DNA of 64,000 bases. It comes from Apus apus. Its lineage: Eukaryota; Chordata; Aves; Apodiformes; Apodidae. Location: NCBI RefSeq assembly GCF_020740795.1, contig NC_067305.1, positions 2,418,001 through 2,482,000 on the forward strand, in the 5' to 3' direction. Positions 33,290 through 46,213 of this stretch are shown here, in pieces (positions within the stretch are counted from its first letter, which is position 1; every line of letters begins with the position of its first letter). Under the pieces are notes generated by a model. The model saw only the letters and a program-made list of their open reading frames with translations, was not told the origin of the DNA and did not search any database. The translations under genes were made by a program, and so were the position numbers.

Positions 33290-34189
33290 TCAGTGGGAGT
33301 CCAGGCCACTCTCCTCCAAGCTGCTGAGGGCTTTGGTCTTAATCCTGAGCTTGTGAGGTAGGGCAGCAGAGCTTCGGCCCTTTGGGTGATCTTCTGCAGG
33401 GCAAGACAGGCTGCTCGGGGTTAGAGGAGAAATTTTGGGGACTTGTTGCTCATCATCTTCATCCGAGACAGCTGTGGTGCTTTCTTTGCTCATCGCAGCT
33501 GGGCAGGGGGAAGGGCACAAGAAGCAGGCACTGCCTGGCAAAGGCAAATGGAAAGCATACTTGTCTGGGCAGTGGTAATTGAGGAGTGGGGAGCAAACCG
33601 TGGATCTGAAGGCTGCATCAAGCCTCTTTGACTGCTGAAAGCCAGGTCTGTCCACGGGCGCTGGCTTTGAGTCACAGCCAAGGATGTTCCTGGATGAGCC
33701 AAAGGTTTTGCAGGAGAAATCAGCTGGCTCCAGCACTGCTGGCACGAAGCTCTTGGCTGTGAAGAAGCAGGACTCCCCAGCGAAGGGCTCAGCCTCGAGG
33801 CGCGGGGAGGCCGCTCTGCGCCCCCTGAAACAAACCCCCAAGAAGCCCTGGAGGGACTGACCCTGGTAGGTGCTGGCGTCTGGGCTGAGGAGCCCGAAGC
33901 GCAGCTTGAGGGCCAGCAGCTCTGTCCTGAGGAGGGCATTCTCCTCGCTGAGGGCGGCCAGCTGGCTCTCCATGGCGAAGTCGTTGAGGCGCCGCTTCTC
34001 CCGCGAGCGCTTGGCGGCCTCGTTGTTCTTGCGCCTCTTCTCCCAGTACATGGTGTCCTTCTTCTCCTCGGGCATGAACTCCCGCTTGCGGCGGGAAGGA
34101 CCGCTCGCCCTGCCCGGGAGCAGCTGGGCTGGGCTCTGCAGGAGAGCCAGCTCACCGTCAGAGCTCCGCGGTGCCAGGAAGGTTTCCAT
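33290..34189 (-). CDS. NFILZ: NFIL3-family bZIP transcription factor (NFILZ / NFIL3-like), 299 aa
   Basis: A nuclear DNA-binding repressor-type bZIP protein of the NFIL3 (E4BP4) family, expected to bind as a dimer to RTTAYGTAAY-type sites. It is intact in one exon from ATG (GACCATGG context) to TGA. Residues about 33-52 carry the family lead-in RRKREFMPEEKKDTMYWEKR. The basic region has NNEAAKRSR at 55-63. The zipper follows with heptad M73, L80, L87 and L94. A second family mark is LPHKLRIKTKAL near 277-288, present at the NFIL3 C-terminus as PHKLRIK. The protein is shorter than NFIL3 (about 460 residues), fitting the NFILZ paralogue. A - strand acceptor (TTCCGGCAG, exon beginning at 34213) suggests a 5' UTR intron, as NFIL3 genes have. 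The 5' coding half is CpG-rich. Family sure; paralogue name likely. Confidence 0.93.
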   Translation of the reverse strand: METFLAPRSSDGELALLQSPAQLLPGRASGPSRRKREFMPEEKKDTMYWEKRRKNNEAAKRSREKRRLNDFAMESQLAALSEENALLRTELLALKLRFGLLSPDASTYQGQSLQGFLGVCFRGRRAASPRLEAEPFAGESCFFTAKSFVPAVLEPADFSCKTFGSSRNILGCDSKPAPVDRPGFQQSKRLDAAFRSTVCSPLLNYHCPDKYAFHLPLPGSACFLCPSPCPAAMSKESTTAVSDEDDEQQVPKISPLTPSSLSCPAEDHPKGRSSAALPHKLRIKTKALSSLEESGLDSH

Positions 34190-34361
34190 GGTCAGGGGTG
34201 CAGCCGGGGGTTCCTGCCGGAATTAGAACGTACAGCGTTACCACCCCAGGGGCTGGTAATTAGTGCAACGGCAAATTCATGTCGCCGCGGGATTGGTTTC
34301 TCTCTGCTGCAGTCAGGTCAGGAACGCTGAGGACAGGACTGTGCAGACATGTCATCTGATG

Positions 34362-34969
34362 GACTCCTGGGGTGCACTCAGAAAGAGCGTGGCCAGCAGG
34401 TCAGGGAGGTTCTCCTGCCCCTCTGCTCTGCCCTGGGGAGGCCTCACCTGGAGCCCTGTGGGCAGGTCTGGGCTGCCCAGGTCAGGAAGGACAAGGAGCT
34501 GCTGGAGAGAGTCCAGCCCAGGGCACTGAGATGCTGAGGGGGCTGGAGCATCTGCCTGGGAGGAAAGGCTGGGAGAGCTGGGGCTGCTCAGCTGAGAGAA
34601 AAGGAGGCTGAGGGGGGATCTGGTCAGTGCTGGTGAATATCTCCAGGGGGTGGCAGGAGGATGGGGCCAGACTCTGCTCAGGGGTGCCCAGGGACAGGAC
34701 AAGGGGCAATGGGCACAAACTGGAGCACGGGAGGGTCAAGCTAAACATGAGGAAACACTTCTTTCCTGTGGGGGTACCAGAGCCCTGGGACAGGCTGCCC
34801 AGGGAGGCTGTGGAGTCTCCATCCCTGGAGACATTCTAAACCCACCTGGACATGTTCCCATGGGATCTGCATCCCCATCTCATGGGGATGATCAACCCCA
34901 TCTGCTCTGGCAGGGGGTTGAACTGGATGATCTCCAAGGTGACTTCCAACCCCACCACTCTATGACCCT
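34362..34969 (+). mobile_element. CR1 LINE 3' fragment
   Basis: About 600 bases: GGGGTGCACTCAGAAAGAGC, CTGGAGAGAGTCCAGCCCAG, CAGGACAAGGGGCAATGGGC, ending CCACCACTCTATGACCC. It begins about 150 bases upstream of the NFIL3-like acceptor, divergently oriented. Confidence 0.93.
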
Positions 34970-37900
34970 CAGCTATTTCTGTCGTTCTGGAGCCAGGATT
35001 TCAAAGCCCTGCCAGCACAGCACTCTGCTCACATCTCCCCAGCGCCTGCAAACTGCACCAAGGGAACCAGAACCAGCTCCATGACTGAGCAGTTACCAAG
35101 TGCGTATTTTGCCAACTCAGAGAAGAGTCACAAACACTTTGCCAAACTAACTTCAATCAAGATAATAAAAATTACTCTCACATCCTACCTTATCTCCCAC
35201 TGATCTGCAACTGCCTTACAAAGGAAATAAGTCTCAGTGCCCTGTTTCACAGATAAGGACGGCTCAGGGAGCAGAACTGATTTACTTCAGTCGCACGCCC
35301 TGGCAGCTGAAGCAGGATTACAAACCTACTGCATCTACTCAGTCCCCGTGTTCCCCTAAAATCCCTGATCCCACTCTGGAAAGATGGATTTGATGAAGTT
35401 TGTGATTTTGAAGGGCCCGTTAAGCAAATGTGGATGAACACCACCAAAGTGCTGTCCAGGAGCTTGTAAGTCTGAAGACAATGTGAAGATAATGACCATG
35501 GCACGTTCCTGACTATGGGAAGAAGGCAGCAGAGAAGACCAATGATACTGTCCAAGTTTTGGATTAAATGATTAAGAGATCACACTCCAGACATCCCCAG
35601 CTAAGATACAAGCTTCCTGTAACATGAGGAACTTCCAAGAAAACCACACCAGCCCTCCTGTCTCTGGGCAGACTGGAAGGGATTGTGCTGGTCTAGTGTG
35701 TGTGTCCAGAAGAAGGCACCTGTGTGTGGTCACCTCAGACACCTTCTGTACTTCACCAAGACCTAATGTGCTTAGCATGACATATAGCTTACCCTGAAGT
35801 AGTCACATTTGATCATCTGAGCAACCTGGACCGTTGACTGTAAGAAAGCCCAGAATGACTAATTCCGATTTGGATCTTGCAGGCATCTCAGGTTGGGTGA
35901 GAGGAATCACATCCTGTGAGCCTAACTTTAGTTTTGGGAAACTACTTTGGAGAGTCAAGAGGAGCCAGCTTGTTATGGCAGCTCTTCAGGATGGATAAGG
36001 AAGGAGCAGAGAAAGGACCCCACTCAGAAATGCTTCACTGCTGGACTGCTCAAGACCTAGGTGCCACCTAACAAAAAGCTGGGCCAGAGGGGGCAGCCAG
36101 CACCAAGCCTGACACGTTATCACCTCAACAGGATTACCCAAAAATGGTAAAGGGCACAATTGTTTCACTTTGATTAGCAACCAATGCACAGAAGCTTTGG
36201 TATTTGCCACGTTTCAGTCCCCACAGCCCTTGCACAAGGTCCTTCATTTTAGCCTCAAGATTTCATGACTGTTGGGAGCCACAAAGACCAACACACAAGG
36301 AGGGATGAAGATGCCCTCCACCCCGCCGGGCAGGTTGCAGGACACTTTGTCAGCACTGCAGTGCACTCATGGCTCACCAAGCAGCTGGAATAATGATCGT
36401 ACCTGTTCATACAACTGCAAAGTGCTTCTCTGACTCATGGGGACAACACCACCAAGGTTCCTGGCAGGGCTGGTCAGAGGGTTGGGGGCAGGAGGGCCGG
36501 CTGATATTTTAAGTTGAAAACTTTCTCCCCCCCTCAACTTCCAGGGGAAAAAAAAAAAACAACAATGTTCCAGGCTGAAAGTTGCCCAAACTCTGAGGCA
36601 ACAAAACGGACATAGCATCCACAAGCCAAGCATTATTCAGTTTTTAGCTGGCAACATTCAGTTTGAGCATTTTTTGCTTTCAAACAGCTATTTAGGAATC
36701 AAATGAAATGGACATATTCAGGGCTACAGGTGAAGTGAGGAGTCAAACTCCTTCAGAGAGGAGTGTAGGTGCCTGCAGTCAGAGGCTGTGAGCTTGTGAA
36801 AATCTGGTGTGTGACCTTGCTGAAAATGAAGACAGGTAATAATCAGCAGGACTAACAGCCAACGTTCTTGCTAAATCAATTTATTGCATGAGTGACATTA
36901 ATCACTCTTTTCTTGACAACTGATAATCATCTACAAGAGGAAGAGAGAATTAAAAATGATTCAGGACATCCCTTTGGGCAGGAACTCTGGGCATGTTTCC
37001 ATATGTCCCTGTGAACACAGAGGGGCACTGGTTCAATGAAGGACATAAACAGAAATTATGAAGAACCTTGCTGGGTTTCTCCACTTCACACCAACACTAA
37101 TCCAAAGAGTTCACACATCTGTGAAAAAAAAATAATAAAAAAAATCCCAACCCCTAAACAAGGTGGAGTTGTAATTTACATCTAAAGGTTTTGAAGACTT
37201 GTCAGTGTTGTTCACTTTCCAAGTTTCACATAAAAGACCACATCTGAAGGGGCTGGTTTTCCAAGAATGACTAAGGAGTTCTTAAGAATCATAAAGAGGG
37301 AAAAATCTGCAAGCAAAGTACTCTCTTTGGTTTCCTGCACAGCTCTTTCTAAAATTCAGATCCCTTGTTAAGGTACCTCAAGGTAGAACCCAACAAATGA
37401 GGCATAAAAAGATCACAGGAGGAGTTTGAAACCTGAACAATATGAGAATGTGAGAAAAGGAGTCCCATCACGTGCACAAGGAGTTACATAGAGCAGAAAT
37501 GTGAACCCTGAGCCTAAAAATGCTCATCTTCTGTTGAAGCTATTTGGTTAAATAACCTGCTGCTTGCAGATAATAACAGCTATTTATTTTTACAGATTTC
37601 GAGCCCTCCAGGATCAGCAGGTTGTCATCAGCTGTGATCTCTGCACACTGCAGACCTGCAACCCAGCCAAATCCACACCTCTTTGCTGTCTGGATTGGCT
37701 CAGTGTGACCCGAGTTTTGTTCTGGTTTCAACTGGGACCAGTTCCATCAAAGTATTCTCTGCCCAAACCAATGTGATTTTGTGATTAAACACATTTGGAA
37801 GGCATTTGTTTTGATTTTGCCACAAGTCTTTGCGATCTCAAACAAAGGTGCTGAGAGTAACTCAAGACCAAAACAGAGAATATCCTTTAGCATGTATATG

Positions 37901-39805
37901 TTTGGAGTAACTCCTCCTGCTTTTGATCAAAATTACTTCTCATGTCAAAGCATCAAAGGGAGAATTTCAGTGAGTGTATCTGTGGTTTCTGACAGCGTCA
38001 AGAGGCAGAAATATGCTATTGTTTCAGGGCTTAATCACTTATCAGGAATTTTTCAGGTTAGTATTTGACGTGACTTCTTTTTGAATGAGTCAAAGATCAA
38101 CAGTTGGTTTTTTCACTGTGTGAATTTATCTCCCACATTGGGTAAAAGTAGCTTGTTTTCTCCCCGTCCTTCTCTTGCTCCTGGTGCCTGTCAAAAGGAG
38201 ATCCTAAAAGTTTCAGGGTTGCTGTAACCAACACTCGCTGCTCAATCTAGCTGAGAGATATGGGAAAGGCTCAGAAAAAGAGAACAAAAAAGTAAAGATG
38301 AACCTGAACTCCTCCTTCCAGCAAACTCATCTCAGCACATGTTTATCCTTCCTACATCTGTTGGATCCCTCACACTCTAATCCACCATGCCAAGGTGGGA
38401 ATTTCCTTCAGACCCCACCTTAATGCTGTGTGAAGTGAAGCAGATGGAGGTGAAATAGTGAGAAGGAAGGGTCAGGCCAGGACAAGAGGCAAGGTCAAAC
38501 CAGAGGGAAAGCAGAGTGACACTAATTTGGAGGTGGGGAAGGCTTGGAAGGAGGTTGGGTGTGAAGTGGGACGTAGGGGCAGTTCTTATCGGAGGCAGGA
38601 TCTGGCCTTTTAAGGGCAAGGAATGAAGATTTAGCTGGGCCAATATGTGAACGCATCAAGTTTTAGGCCACAGAGTCTAAACTCAAGCTGTTATTTGTAC
38701 CTGCAGGCCACAAAGTCACACATATACCCACACGAGTCTTTGGGCTCCATGTGAACACAAACTCCAGCAATCAAGCACAGCCAGTGAGACACAGCTTGTA
38801 CCCACAAGGTTGAGTGGAAACATTAATATTAGTACTGGTGGTAGAAGCTGTCTGGTCAACTTCATTATGCAACCAGTGTTTCCTTAGTGCATTGGTATCT
38901 ACTGTTTCTGTGGCTATAAACACAGAAGACAACTATTAACATCCTGCCAGAACATCAGCCATGCTCTGGATTATCTGCAACCTGAAGAGAAAGCATCAAG
39001 AATATTTTACAATGATGGAGTTTCTTCATTTTTCACCTCTGATTTGCACCAAAGCTGCTAGTTTTGTTCAGATAGAACATCTTGCCAGAGCCCTACTTCT
39101 CTAGAGAAGCCTTGAACTTCACCAGTCTCTTACCCTTCTGAGCAGGTAGAAAGCAAGCCACGATTTCATGTAATGACTGTTAAATACATAAAGATATGCA
39201 ATAAAAACTACCCTTATCAGTTCTACAAGGCAGCTGTGAAGGGCTAAATGTGTAACGTCCTAGTTTAATGTGGCACTAAATGATTTACACCCCTGTGAAA
39301 ATGAGGATATATTTAGGTTTTTATACACGTACTCTGCCTACCTGGTCAAAGATCCTAATTTCTAGTAAAACCACTTTCCTCCCACTAAGAGAAGATCATG
39401 TTGGGGCTCAGGCTTCAAAGATTTGGTTCAGACCTATCTCCCTTTCTTTTATCTCCACCCTGAGCAGCAGATCAGAGCAGACTCCGATGAATTGTACTTT
39501 CCAGCAGGTTGTACAAAGCCCTCCAGGAGAACCTGACATCTCACAGGAACTGATCACTGCAGATCTCCAAGATGATGTGCACTTCTCTTCAGTCAAAACA
39601 CTCTGCCTCGTGAAACAGCTGGTGGATCTCACTTTTCTAGGAACCTCAGTCGAGCCCTCAACCTTCAGATGATTCATTTTTTTTCCCCAAGGATGTAGTA
39701 AAATCAGAATAGATAATGTAAAGGGCAACCAGAACAGCCAGATGCAGAACAGCTGAGGTAACAGAAATGCTAACTCAATATTTTTACAAGAATAAAGAAG
39801 ATAAA
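34970..39805. other. Long intergenic stretch without recognised features
   Basis: About 4.8 kb of AT-leaning DNA upstream of the NFIL3-like gene. Short A-runs near 36547 and 37121. No exon, RNA gene or repeat family could be supported; cis-regulatory elements cannot be judged from one sequence. Confidence 0.5.
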
Positions 39806-39872
39806 GGTCATCGAGTCCAACTCCTCTCTCCTCACAGGGCTACATAAAACTAAACCATCTGCCAGGGACAGA
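39806..39872 (-). mobile_element. Possible old CR1 3' end
   Basis: AGGTCATCGAGTCCAACTCC and AAACTAAACCATCTGCCAGG resemble the terminal region of older avian CR1 copies in reverse. Only about 65 bases are recognisable. Confidence 0.5.
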
Positions 39873-40474
39873 TTGCAGCACATACTGTAATACTTGATTT
39901 TCAACATAACTTTAAACAAGCAAAGGGAAGAAAGCTTCCAATTTTCTTTCCATAAAACACATCATTCTGATATGAAATTAACGACCCCACAGACAATTTT
40001 TTGACCAAACTTTGATTCCCAGCTTCCTCAAGGCACTCACTTCAGCAGCAACACCCATAGGAGCCAATCCGTAGAAACACCACTGGAGTTTGGCTAAACT
40101 GGGAATAGAATTTAGGATTTATGGAGTTGAAATCAGCACAAAGTTTGAGCCGAGCTACCCTTGCTCTACGCTAATAGAAAGGAACTTGACAGCTGCCTAT
40201 TTTTTCACTCTTAAATGATCTCATCCAAAACTAAATCACAACCCAGCTGTTCATCTCAAGCCACCATCAGTACCTAACCCACAGGAGTTATTCTGAATTA
40301 ACACTGATAAAATGAGTTAATAAACAGGCCCCAGTGAGCACGGCATGATTTACAACAGGAACCTCTGAAAACTCCTACCAAGAACCCTGCGCTGTACAGA
40401 CACTGCACTGCAAGCACCTGAGGGAACAAGCTGTGATCCCTGCTGCTGCTTCCTCATCAAGATTAAAAATAAGG

Positions 40475-40707
40475 GGATATTTAGGTTAGATATTACAAGG
40501 AAATTCTGGAGTGTGAGGGTGGTGAGAGCCTGGCCCAGGTTGCCCAGGGAAGCTGTGGCTGCCCCATCCCTGGCAGTGTTGAAGGGCAGGTTGGATGGGG
40601 CTTGGAGCAACCTGGGCTGGTGGGAGGTGTCCCTGCCCATGCAGGGGGATTGGGACCTGATAATCTTTAAGGTCCCTTCCAACCCAAACCATTCTGTGAT
40701 TTTATGA
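40475..40707 (+). mobile_element. CR1 LINE 3' fragment
   Basis: Common-subfamily copy from TATTTAGGTTAGATATTACA to CATTCTGTGATTTTATGA. Confidence 0.95.
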
Positions 40708-42644
40708 ATAATAATACAAAATAATCTGTGGTTTGGTAGTATCTTCCAACACTCTTAAACCTACTGGCCTATTTAAGAGAAGAGCACATCATCTAATCGC
40801 TCATATTCTTAAGTATTTCACAGTCATGCTGCAGCAGTGGCTAAGAGGTGCTATTGAGGAACAGTGATTATTACTCACTTTTTGTATATTGGAGGGAAAT
40901 AGCAGAGTCTGTTGATCAAAACAGGCAGAAAAGCAGAAAACAGAGCAGACCCAATGACCTGAGCTCTGGAACAGCTCTTTCTGGGGCTGCTACTGCTGGA
41001 AGATTCACTCTTTCTGGTGAAATTTTTAACTCCATTTCAAAGCAAAACTGACTCAGAAACCATGACAGTGTGCCCAAATCACCATTTCCCAGCGTGTCTG
41101 TTTTGAAAACACACAAATGTTGTTGACTCAGAGCGCCAAATGTTGCTGCAAGTCTGTCAATGTCTGCCAGTGCCTTCACAGACAGATTTTCAGAATCAAA
41201 CCTTTTCACCATTGGGCCAGGTTTTCTAAAGTCTGTTTTCCACTGCAGCTTCGCTCTCCTTTGGGCACTGCTTTGAAACTCAGACTCCAAGACCCTGCAA
41301 GGACTCTCTGAAGCAGATCACTTCTGAAACCTGGCCACAGCCACAGATGCTGAAGTCTTGAAAATTAAGATTTTCACTCTAAACTCCGAGTCTGAAGGAT
41401 ACATTGAACTTCCTGCTGTGCTACGATTCTAGGCTCGGAGATATTCAATCACTGCCTCTGCAGCTTAATCACAACAGGTTGCTTGGTAGAATTACTTTTG
41501 CTCTTTGAGGTATGAGATTTCAAACCATGTGAACCCACGCCAAGTTACCAAACTGCCTGCAGCAGAACCACTGGGTGTCACAGCCTGTAAGCTCTGTCAG
41601 CCTTCCTGGATTCCTCAACTCCTTGTGGTCAAAGCCCACACCACTGAGGCTGCACTGCTCATGGTAACAAGCCTCAAAACCAGCTCAGGCATTACCCTAC
41701 TTGGAACAAATTGACCTGTAAACTCTATTGTGGGTACACAACAGATGGTAAGACTGGAAATTGTGCTGCAAAACCCTTCAAACCCCTAAATTACTAATGA
41801 TTCTTTGCATTCCTTGGTCTGAAAATGCCTCAGTATGTGCAGCTGATGAATAATGAAGTCATCACAGTGTTTGCTCCATCCAGTTGGCCTCTGCACCCAA
41901 GAAAGCTGAGCCCATCACACCATGGCTCAATGTCAGGTACTTCAGAATCTACATGGGTTGTTTTTTTTCCCCTGGGAAAGGACTTCAAGGAAATCCTTTT
42001 TTCTTCCCCTGCCTTATTTCACAGTTCAAAAGTATTGGGTCAAATGTATATTCAAAAATATAGGGTCAATAGCATTGATTTTATTCAGATTGTGCATGGC
42101 TGGGGCAGTTTAGCTAAATTCTGAAATACTGGAATCAGAAATTCAAGTGTTTCAGCTGAAGACTCAAAAAAATTCAGATCTTAGTACTTGCTGATAATTT
42201 TTAAATAATGTTTTCCTTGGAAAGCCAATTATGGCTGGAAAACGGTCTGGGTATTTCTGAGCATTTTACAGACATTGTTTAGTTTTCTTGTTCCTTCAGT
42301 TTCATCACCTACTTGGTGGACTCTGCTCCAGGAACATACAAAGCACAAAGCCCAGACTTTTCCCCCTTGCCATTTCTTCAGGGCACAAGGCAGGGTAGCA
42401 CAGAGATCTCTGAGCTACTTCATTTGGATGCAATGATGCTGAGACTGGAATTCCCCCTGCTGCCTCATGCCAACAAGCTCCATTGGGCACTGCTGCCATG
42501 GCCAGACTACATTTGCTACTGAAGCTGGCTTGGTGTGAGCACCCTTAAGTACAGTCACAGTGCACAGATTTGCAGGACCAGACCATCCTGTGTCAGATCA
42601 GTGTCACATTGTTTAGAGAAAAGCAGTAAATAACACAGAAAACC
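40708..42644. other. Intergenic, nothing recognised
   Basis: Single-copy DNA. A 124-codon open frame on the - strand (40916-41290) has no recognisable domain or splice context. Confidence 0.5.
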
Positions 42645-43310
42645 ATCATAGAATGATTTGGATTGGAAGGAACCTTAAAGCTCATCTCAATCTGCCCCCC
42701 CTGCATGGGCAGGGACACCTCCCACCAGCCCAGGTTGCTCCAAGCCCCATCCAACCTGCCCTTCAACACTGCCAGGGATGGGGCAGCCACAGCTTCCCTG
42801 GGCAACCTGGGCCAGGCTCTCACCACCCTCACACCCTTATTTTACAGACCTGTGTGTCCCCAACAGACCTTCCCTAGGGTCCTCAGAGCTGCACAGACTT
42901 TCTGGGCACCAAGGGTTTGGTGGCTGGGCTCAGGGTCAGCCTGGGAGCAATTAAAGCTGTTAGAAGCTGTTCCAGGCTCTCACCACCCTCACACTCCAGA
43001 ATTTCCTCCTCATGTCTCACCTCAATCTCCCTCTGCCAGTTTTCATCCATCCCCCTTGTCCTCTCCCTCCCTGCCCTTGTCCCAAGTCCCTCCCCAGCTT
43101 TCCTGGAGCCCCTTCAGGCACTGGAAGGTGCTCTAAGGTCTCCCTGGAGCCTTCTCTTCTCCAGCCTGAACCCCCCAACTCTCCCAGCCTGGCTCCAGAG
43201 CAAACCTGCTCCAGCCCTTAGATCATCCTCATGGCCTCTCTGAACTCCCTCCAGGACCTCCATGTCCTTCTGATGTTGGAGGCTCCAGAGCTGGACACAA
43301 GCTCCAGCCA
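42645..43310 (-). mobile_element. CR1 LINE 3' fragment, interrupted
   Basis: Reverse CR1: 3' part 42645-42834 and 5' part 42972-43310, separated by 137 unrelated bases. The CR1 string CCAGGCTCTCACCACCCTCA is present on both sides of the insert (42812-42831 and 42972-42991), so the interruption duplicated about 23 bases of the element. Confidence 0.95.
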
Positions 43311-43667
43311 CGCAGCGGCGCAGCCGGGAGGCAGGAACCCGCTCCCTCTTGAGCGTGGATATTTGAAATGGCAGCTTTTGCTCTGCTGTGCTAACGGGAA
43401 CCAGCAAGGAGTGGCTGCATTTACCTTGGTGTAACTCAGCAGCAAGCCTTTTCCAGTCACTGGACCTCCAGAAGAAGAGAAATGAGCCCAAGAACTCACA
43501 GGTCTGGCTGCAGTTGAGTGGATGGAAGCTGGTGCACAGCAGCCACGGGCAGGACGTGCAGCCCTGCATCCGCTCTCCACCTCTCTCTGCCTACCCAGAG
43601 GGATGGAAAATTCCATCTGGTTCATAATGAATCTGACAAAAACTGCTGTCGTAATAGTTTTTTTGGT

Positions 43668-43696
43668 TTTTTGCCTTTTTTTTTTTTTTTTTTTTG
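43668..43696 (+). repeat. T-rich run
   Basis: Run of more than 15 T bases within GCCTTTTTT...TTGAAAG. Not adjacent to a recognisable retrocopy. Confidence 0.8.
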
Positions 43697-45305
43697 AAAG
43701 TGAAGATCAATTCACAAAGATAAAAGCTCATCATTATCTGAAGGTTACCCCAGATGTTACGGTGATACCTCATCATGAGAAGCACAAGAATGTCACTTCA
43801 GGCTGTGAAATCTATGAGACCTCAGTATGTGTTTAAAAGCAAGAACAGGCCAAAAGCTCTTCCTGAGACCAGGCCAGAATTACTGGCTTAAGCAGGGCTG
43901 CTATTGATGGTAGCAAGTCAGTGGGTTTCTGTCTTGGATATTAGAAGTGAAAAACCACCAGGAAAGAACTGAACATGTTTCTGACCTTTCCTAGATGCAA
44001 TCATCCATGGTTACTAGGTCTTGAATCCCTGTTTTAAAACCAGAGTGGACTATTCTGCAACTGACAAAATCCCCTGCTCTGGAGAAGCTGAAAGGCACCC
44101 CTGTCACAAAGGCTGTAACGATACTTGAAGAGGAAAGGCAGAGCAAACCCCGACAAAAAAAAATAGGGACCTTCCCCCATTGTCAAACTCTGCAAACACC
44201 AGTCATGAGGAAATTCATCCTTCTCCTATATTTGGTATTCCCAATTCCTTTCCTCATCTTTTCACAAATCTGTTTCAAAACACCCAACCCAAAAGATGTT
44301 GTTCAGGCAGTAAAACTTCCAGGACCTGCTTCATTCTCCTGCTCATTGTGTGGTCACTTAGCTCAGCAGTTGCAATTTATTCCTTATTTAGCAAACTGAA
44401 CCAAGCCCTCAGCTTATGGCAGAGCCAAGGGGACACACAAATGCAGCAGAGCCCCCTGGGGTTTTACTAACCCAGCAGTGCTGTCATCCAGATCCCAAAA
44501 AAATTAAGAAATTATTTTGCTTTAAGTAGACAAACCAAAGCCAAGCTCTCCTGCTGTTTCTCCCAAACTTTTCCTCCTCCAAGCTCCAGCCCAGGCACTT
44601 CCAGAATGCAGGTCAGATCATCCGGTTTCCAAAAGGTTTTTTACAGAACCTAAATAAAACTCATCTCATGACTTACCCTCCTGCTTCAGAACGAGAAACT
44701 GATGATCACAAACCAGAAACTATTCACACCAAGATGTATGGAAATACTTAGCAGATCAGGAGGAGTGGAGCACATCGAGGATCACATTCCTCCACATGGT
44801 GTCTTTCTCATCATGTTCTGGCAGGAGGATTCCCATCCTTGTGTTCTTTTGCAGAAGTCCTATCAAAGGATCTCACAGTCCCTTAAAAACTCTCCTTTTT
44901 CTTTTTCAAGGCAGATGTTTTAGAGTTGCTGAGGGAAAAAATCCTGAAGATTGGGTTGTCTTGAGGAGAGCAAAGGGCACTCATTGTAGAGCATGACCAC
45001 ATCTCTCATTCATTAATTGTTAATATCAAGATTTCCTGTCAGAGGTTTCCCTTTCACTCTGCTGTCACAGGAAATAAATGAAACTTTTGAAGATTTTTGC
45101 AAGGCAGAGTCATGCCCCAGCCACTGCTGCCCAAGTTTCTATAATATACAGAGCTGGTGACAAACCCACTGTGCTAAAGCTGAAATTTCTGATTTCAGAC
45201 TCTAATCGAGTTTCTCTGAGCTCAAGCAACACGTTGCTCAGCAGTGCTTGATCAGATTGAAAACACACAGGTCTGGGGAACTAAAGGGAAACATGTACAT
45301 TTTTA
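43697..45305. other. Intergenic, nothing recognised
   Basis: AT-leaning single-copy DNA with a short A-run near 44155. No exon or repeat supported. Confidence 0.5.
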
Positions 45306-45741
45306 GGGCCATGAAGATGATGGGAGGGCTGGGGCAGCTCTGCTCTGGGGACAGGCTGGGAGAGTTGGGGTGTTCAGCCTGGAGAAGAGAAGGCTCCAGG
45401 GAGACCTTAGAGCAGCTTCCAGTGCCTGAAGGGGCTCCAGGAAAGCTGGGGAGGGGCTTGGGACAAGGGCAGGGAGGGAGAGGACAAGGGGGGGATGGAT
45501 GAAAACTGGCAGAGGGAGATTGAGGTGAGACATGAGGAGGGAATTCTGGAGTGTGAGGGTGGTGAGAGCCTGGCCCAGGTTGCCCAGGGAAGCTGTGGCT
45601 GCCCCATCCCTGGCAGTGTTGAAGGGCAGGTTGGATGGGGCTTGGAGCAGCCTGGGCTGGTGGGAGGTGTCCCTGCCCATGCAGAGGGGTCAGATCCAGA
45701 TGATCTCTAAGGTCCTTTCCAACACAAACAATTCTATGATA
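45306..45741 (+). mobile_element. CR1 LINE 3' fragment
   Basis: About 435 bases of the common subfamily from GGCCATGAAGATGATGGGAG to CAATTCTATGATATGA. One of the longest copies of this subfamily here. Confidence 0.95.
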
Positions 45742-46125
45742 TGAAATTCACATGGTCCAGCCCTAAAAATAATTTTTCCAGGCTCAAACTGCTGCAGTTT
45801 CCTTTTTAAATAATCAGAAGAGAAGATAAGGCTCCAAATTTGGACTTGGGTTTTGTCTGAAACTACCTTAGAGTCAAATCTGGAGTGCCTCCTCTGATGC
45901 TATACATCTTATTCCAGATTTCTGAAAAAGCAGCAGAAATCAGCAGCCAGACTACAACACTTTTAACAGAGACCAGCAACAACGACCAATCTCTTCAATC
46001 CCTTGGGTTATTCCTTGCAATGTTAATATCCAAGATACTCTCTCCCTAGATTGAAACAGTGGGAATTTCTGCTTGACTCCAGAAGGCAAGACACAGTTCT
46101 TCTCAAAACATAAAGCCAAATTCTG

Positions 46126-46213
46126 CTGTTAACTGCATCTTATCTGACTCTTTGCTATTAATTGCATCTTGTCTGACTTTCTGCCATTAACTGCATCTTC
46201 TCTGACTTACTGC
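46126..46213 (+). repeat. Threefold tandem repeat, unit about 30 bp
   Basis: Three imperfect units containing ATTAACTGCATCTT and TCTGACTTNCTGC in succession (TTAACTGCATCTTATCTGAC, TTAATTGCATCTTGTCTGAC, TTAACTGCATCTTCTCTGAC). Confidence 0.88.

Noticed and set aside
40916..41290. 124-codon - strand open frame
   Set aside because: No recognisable domain, weak start context, no splice partners, unremarkable composition.
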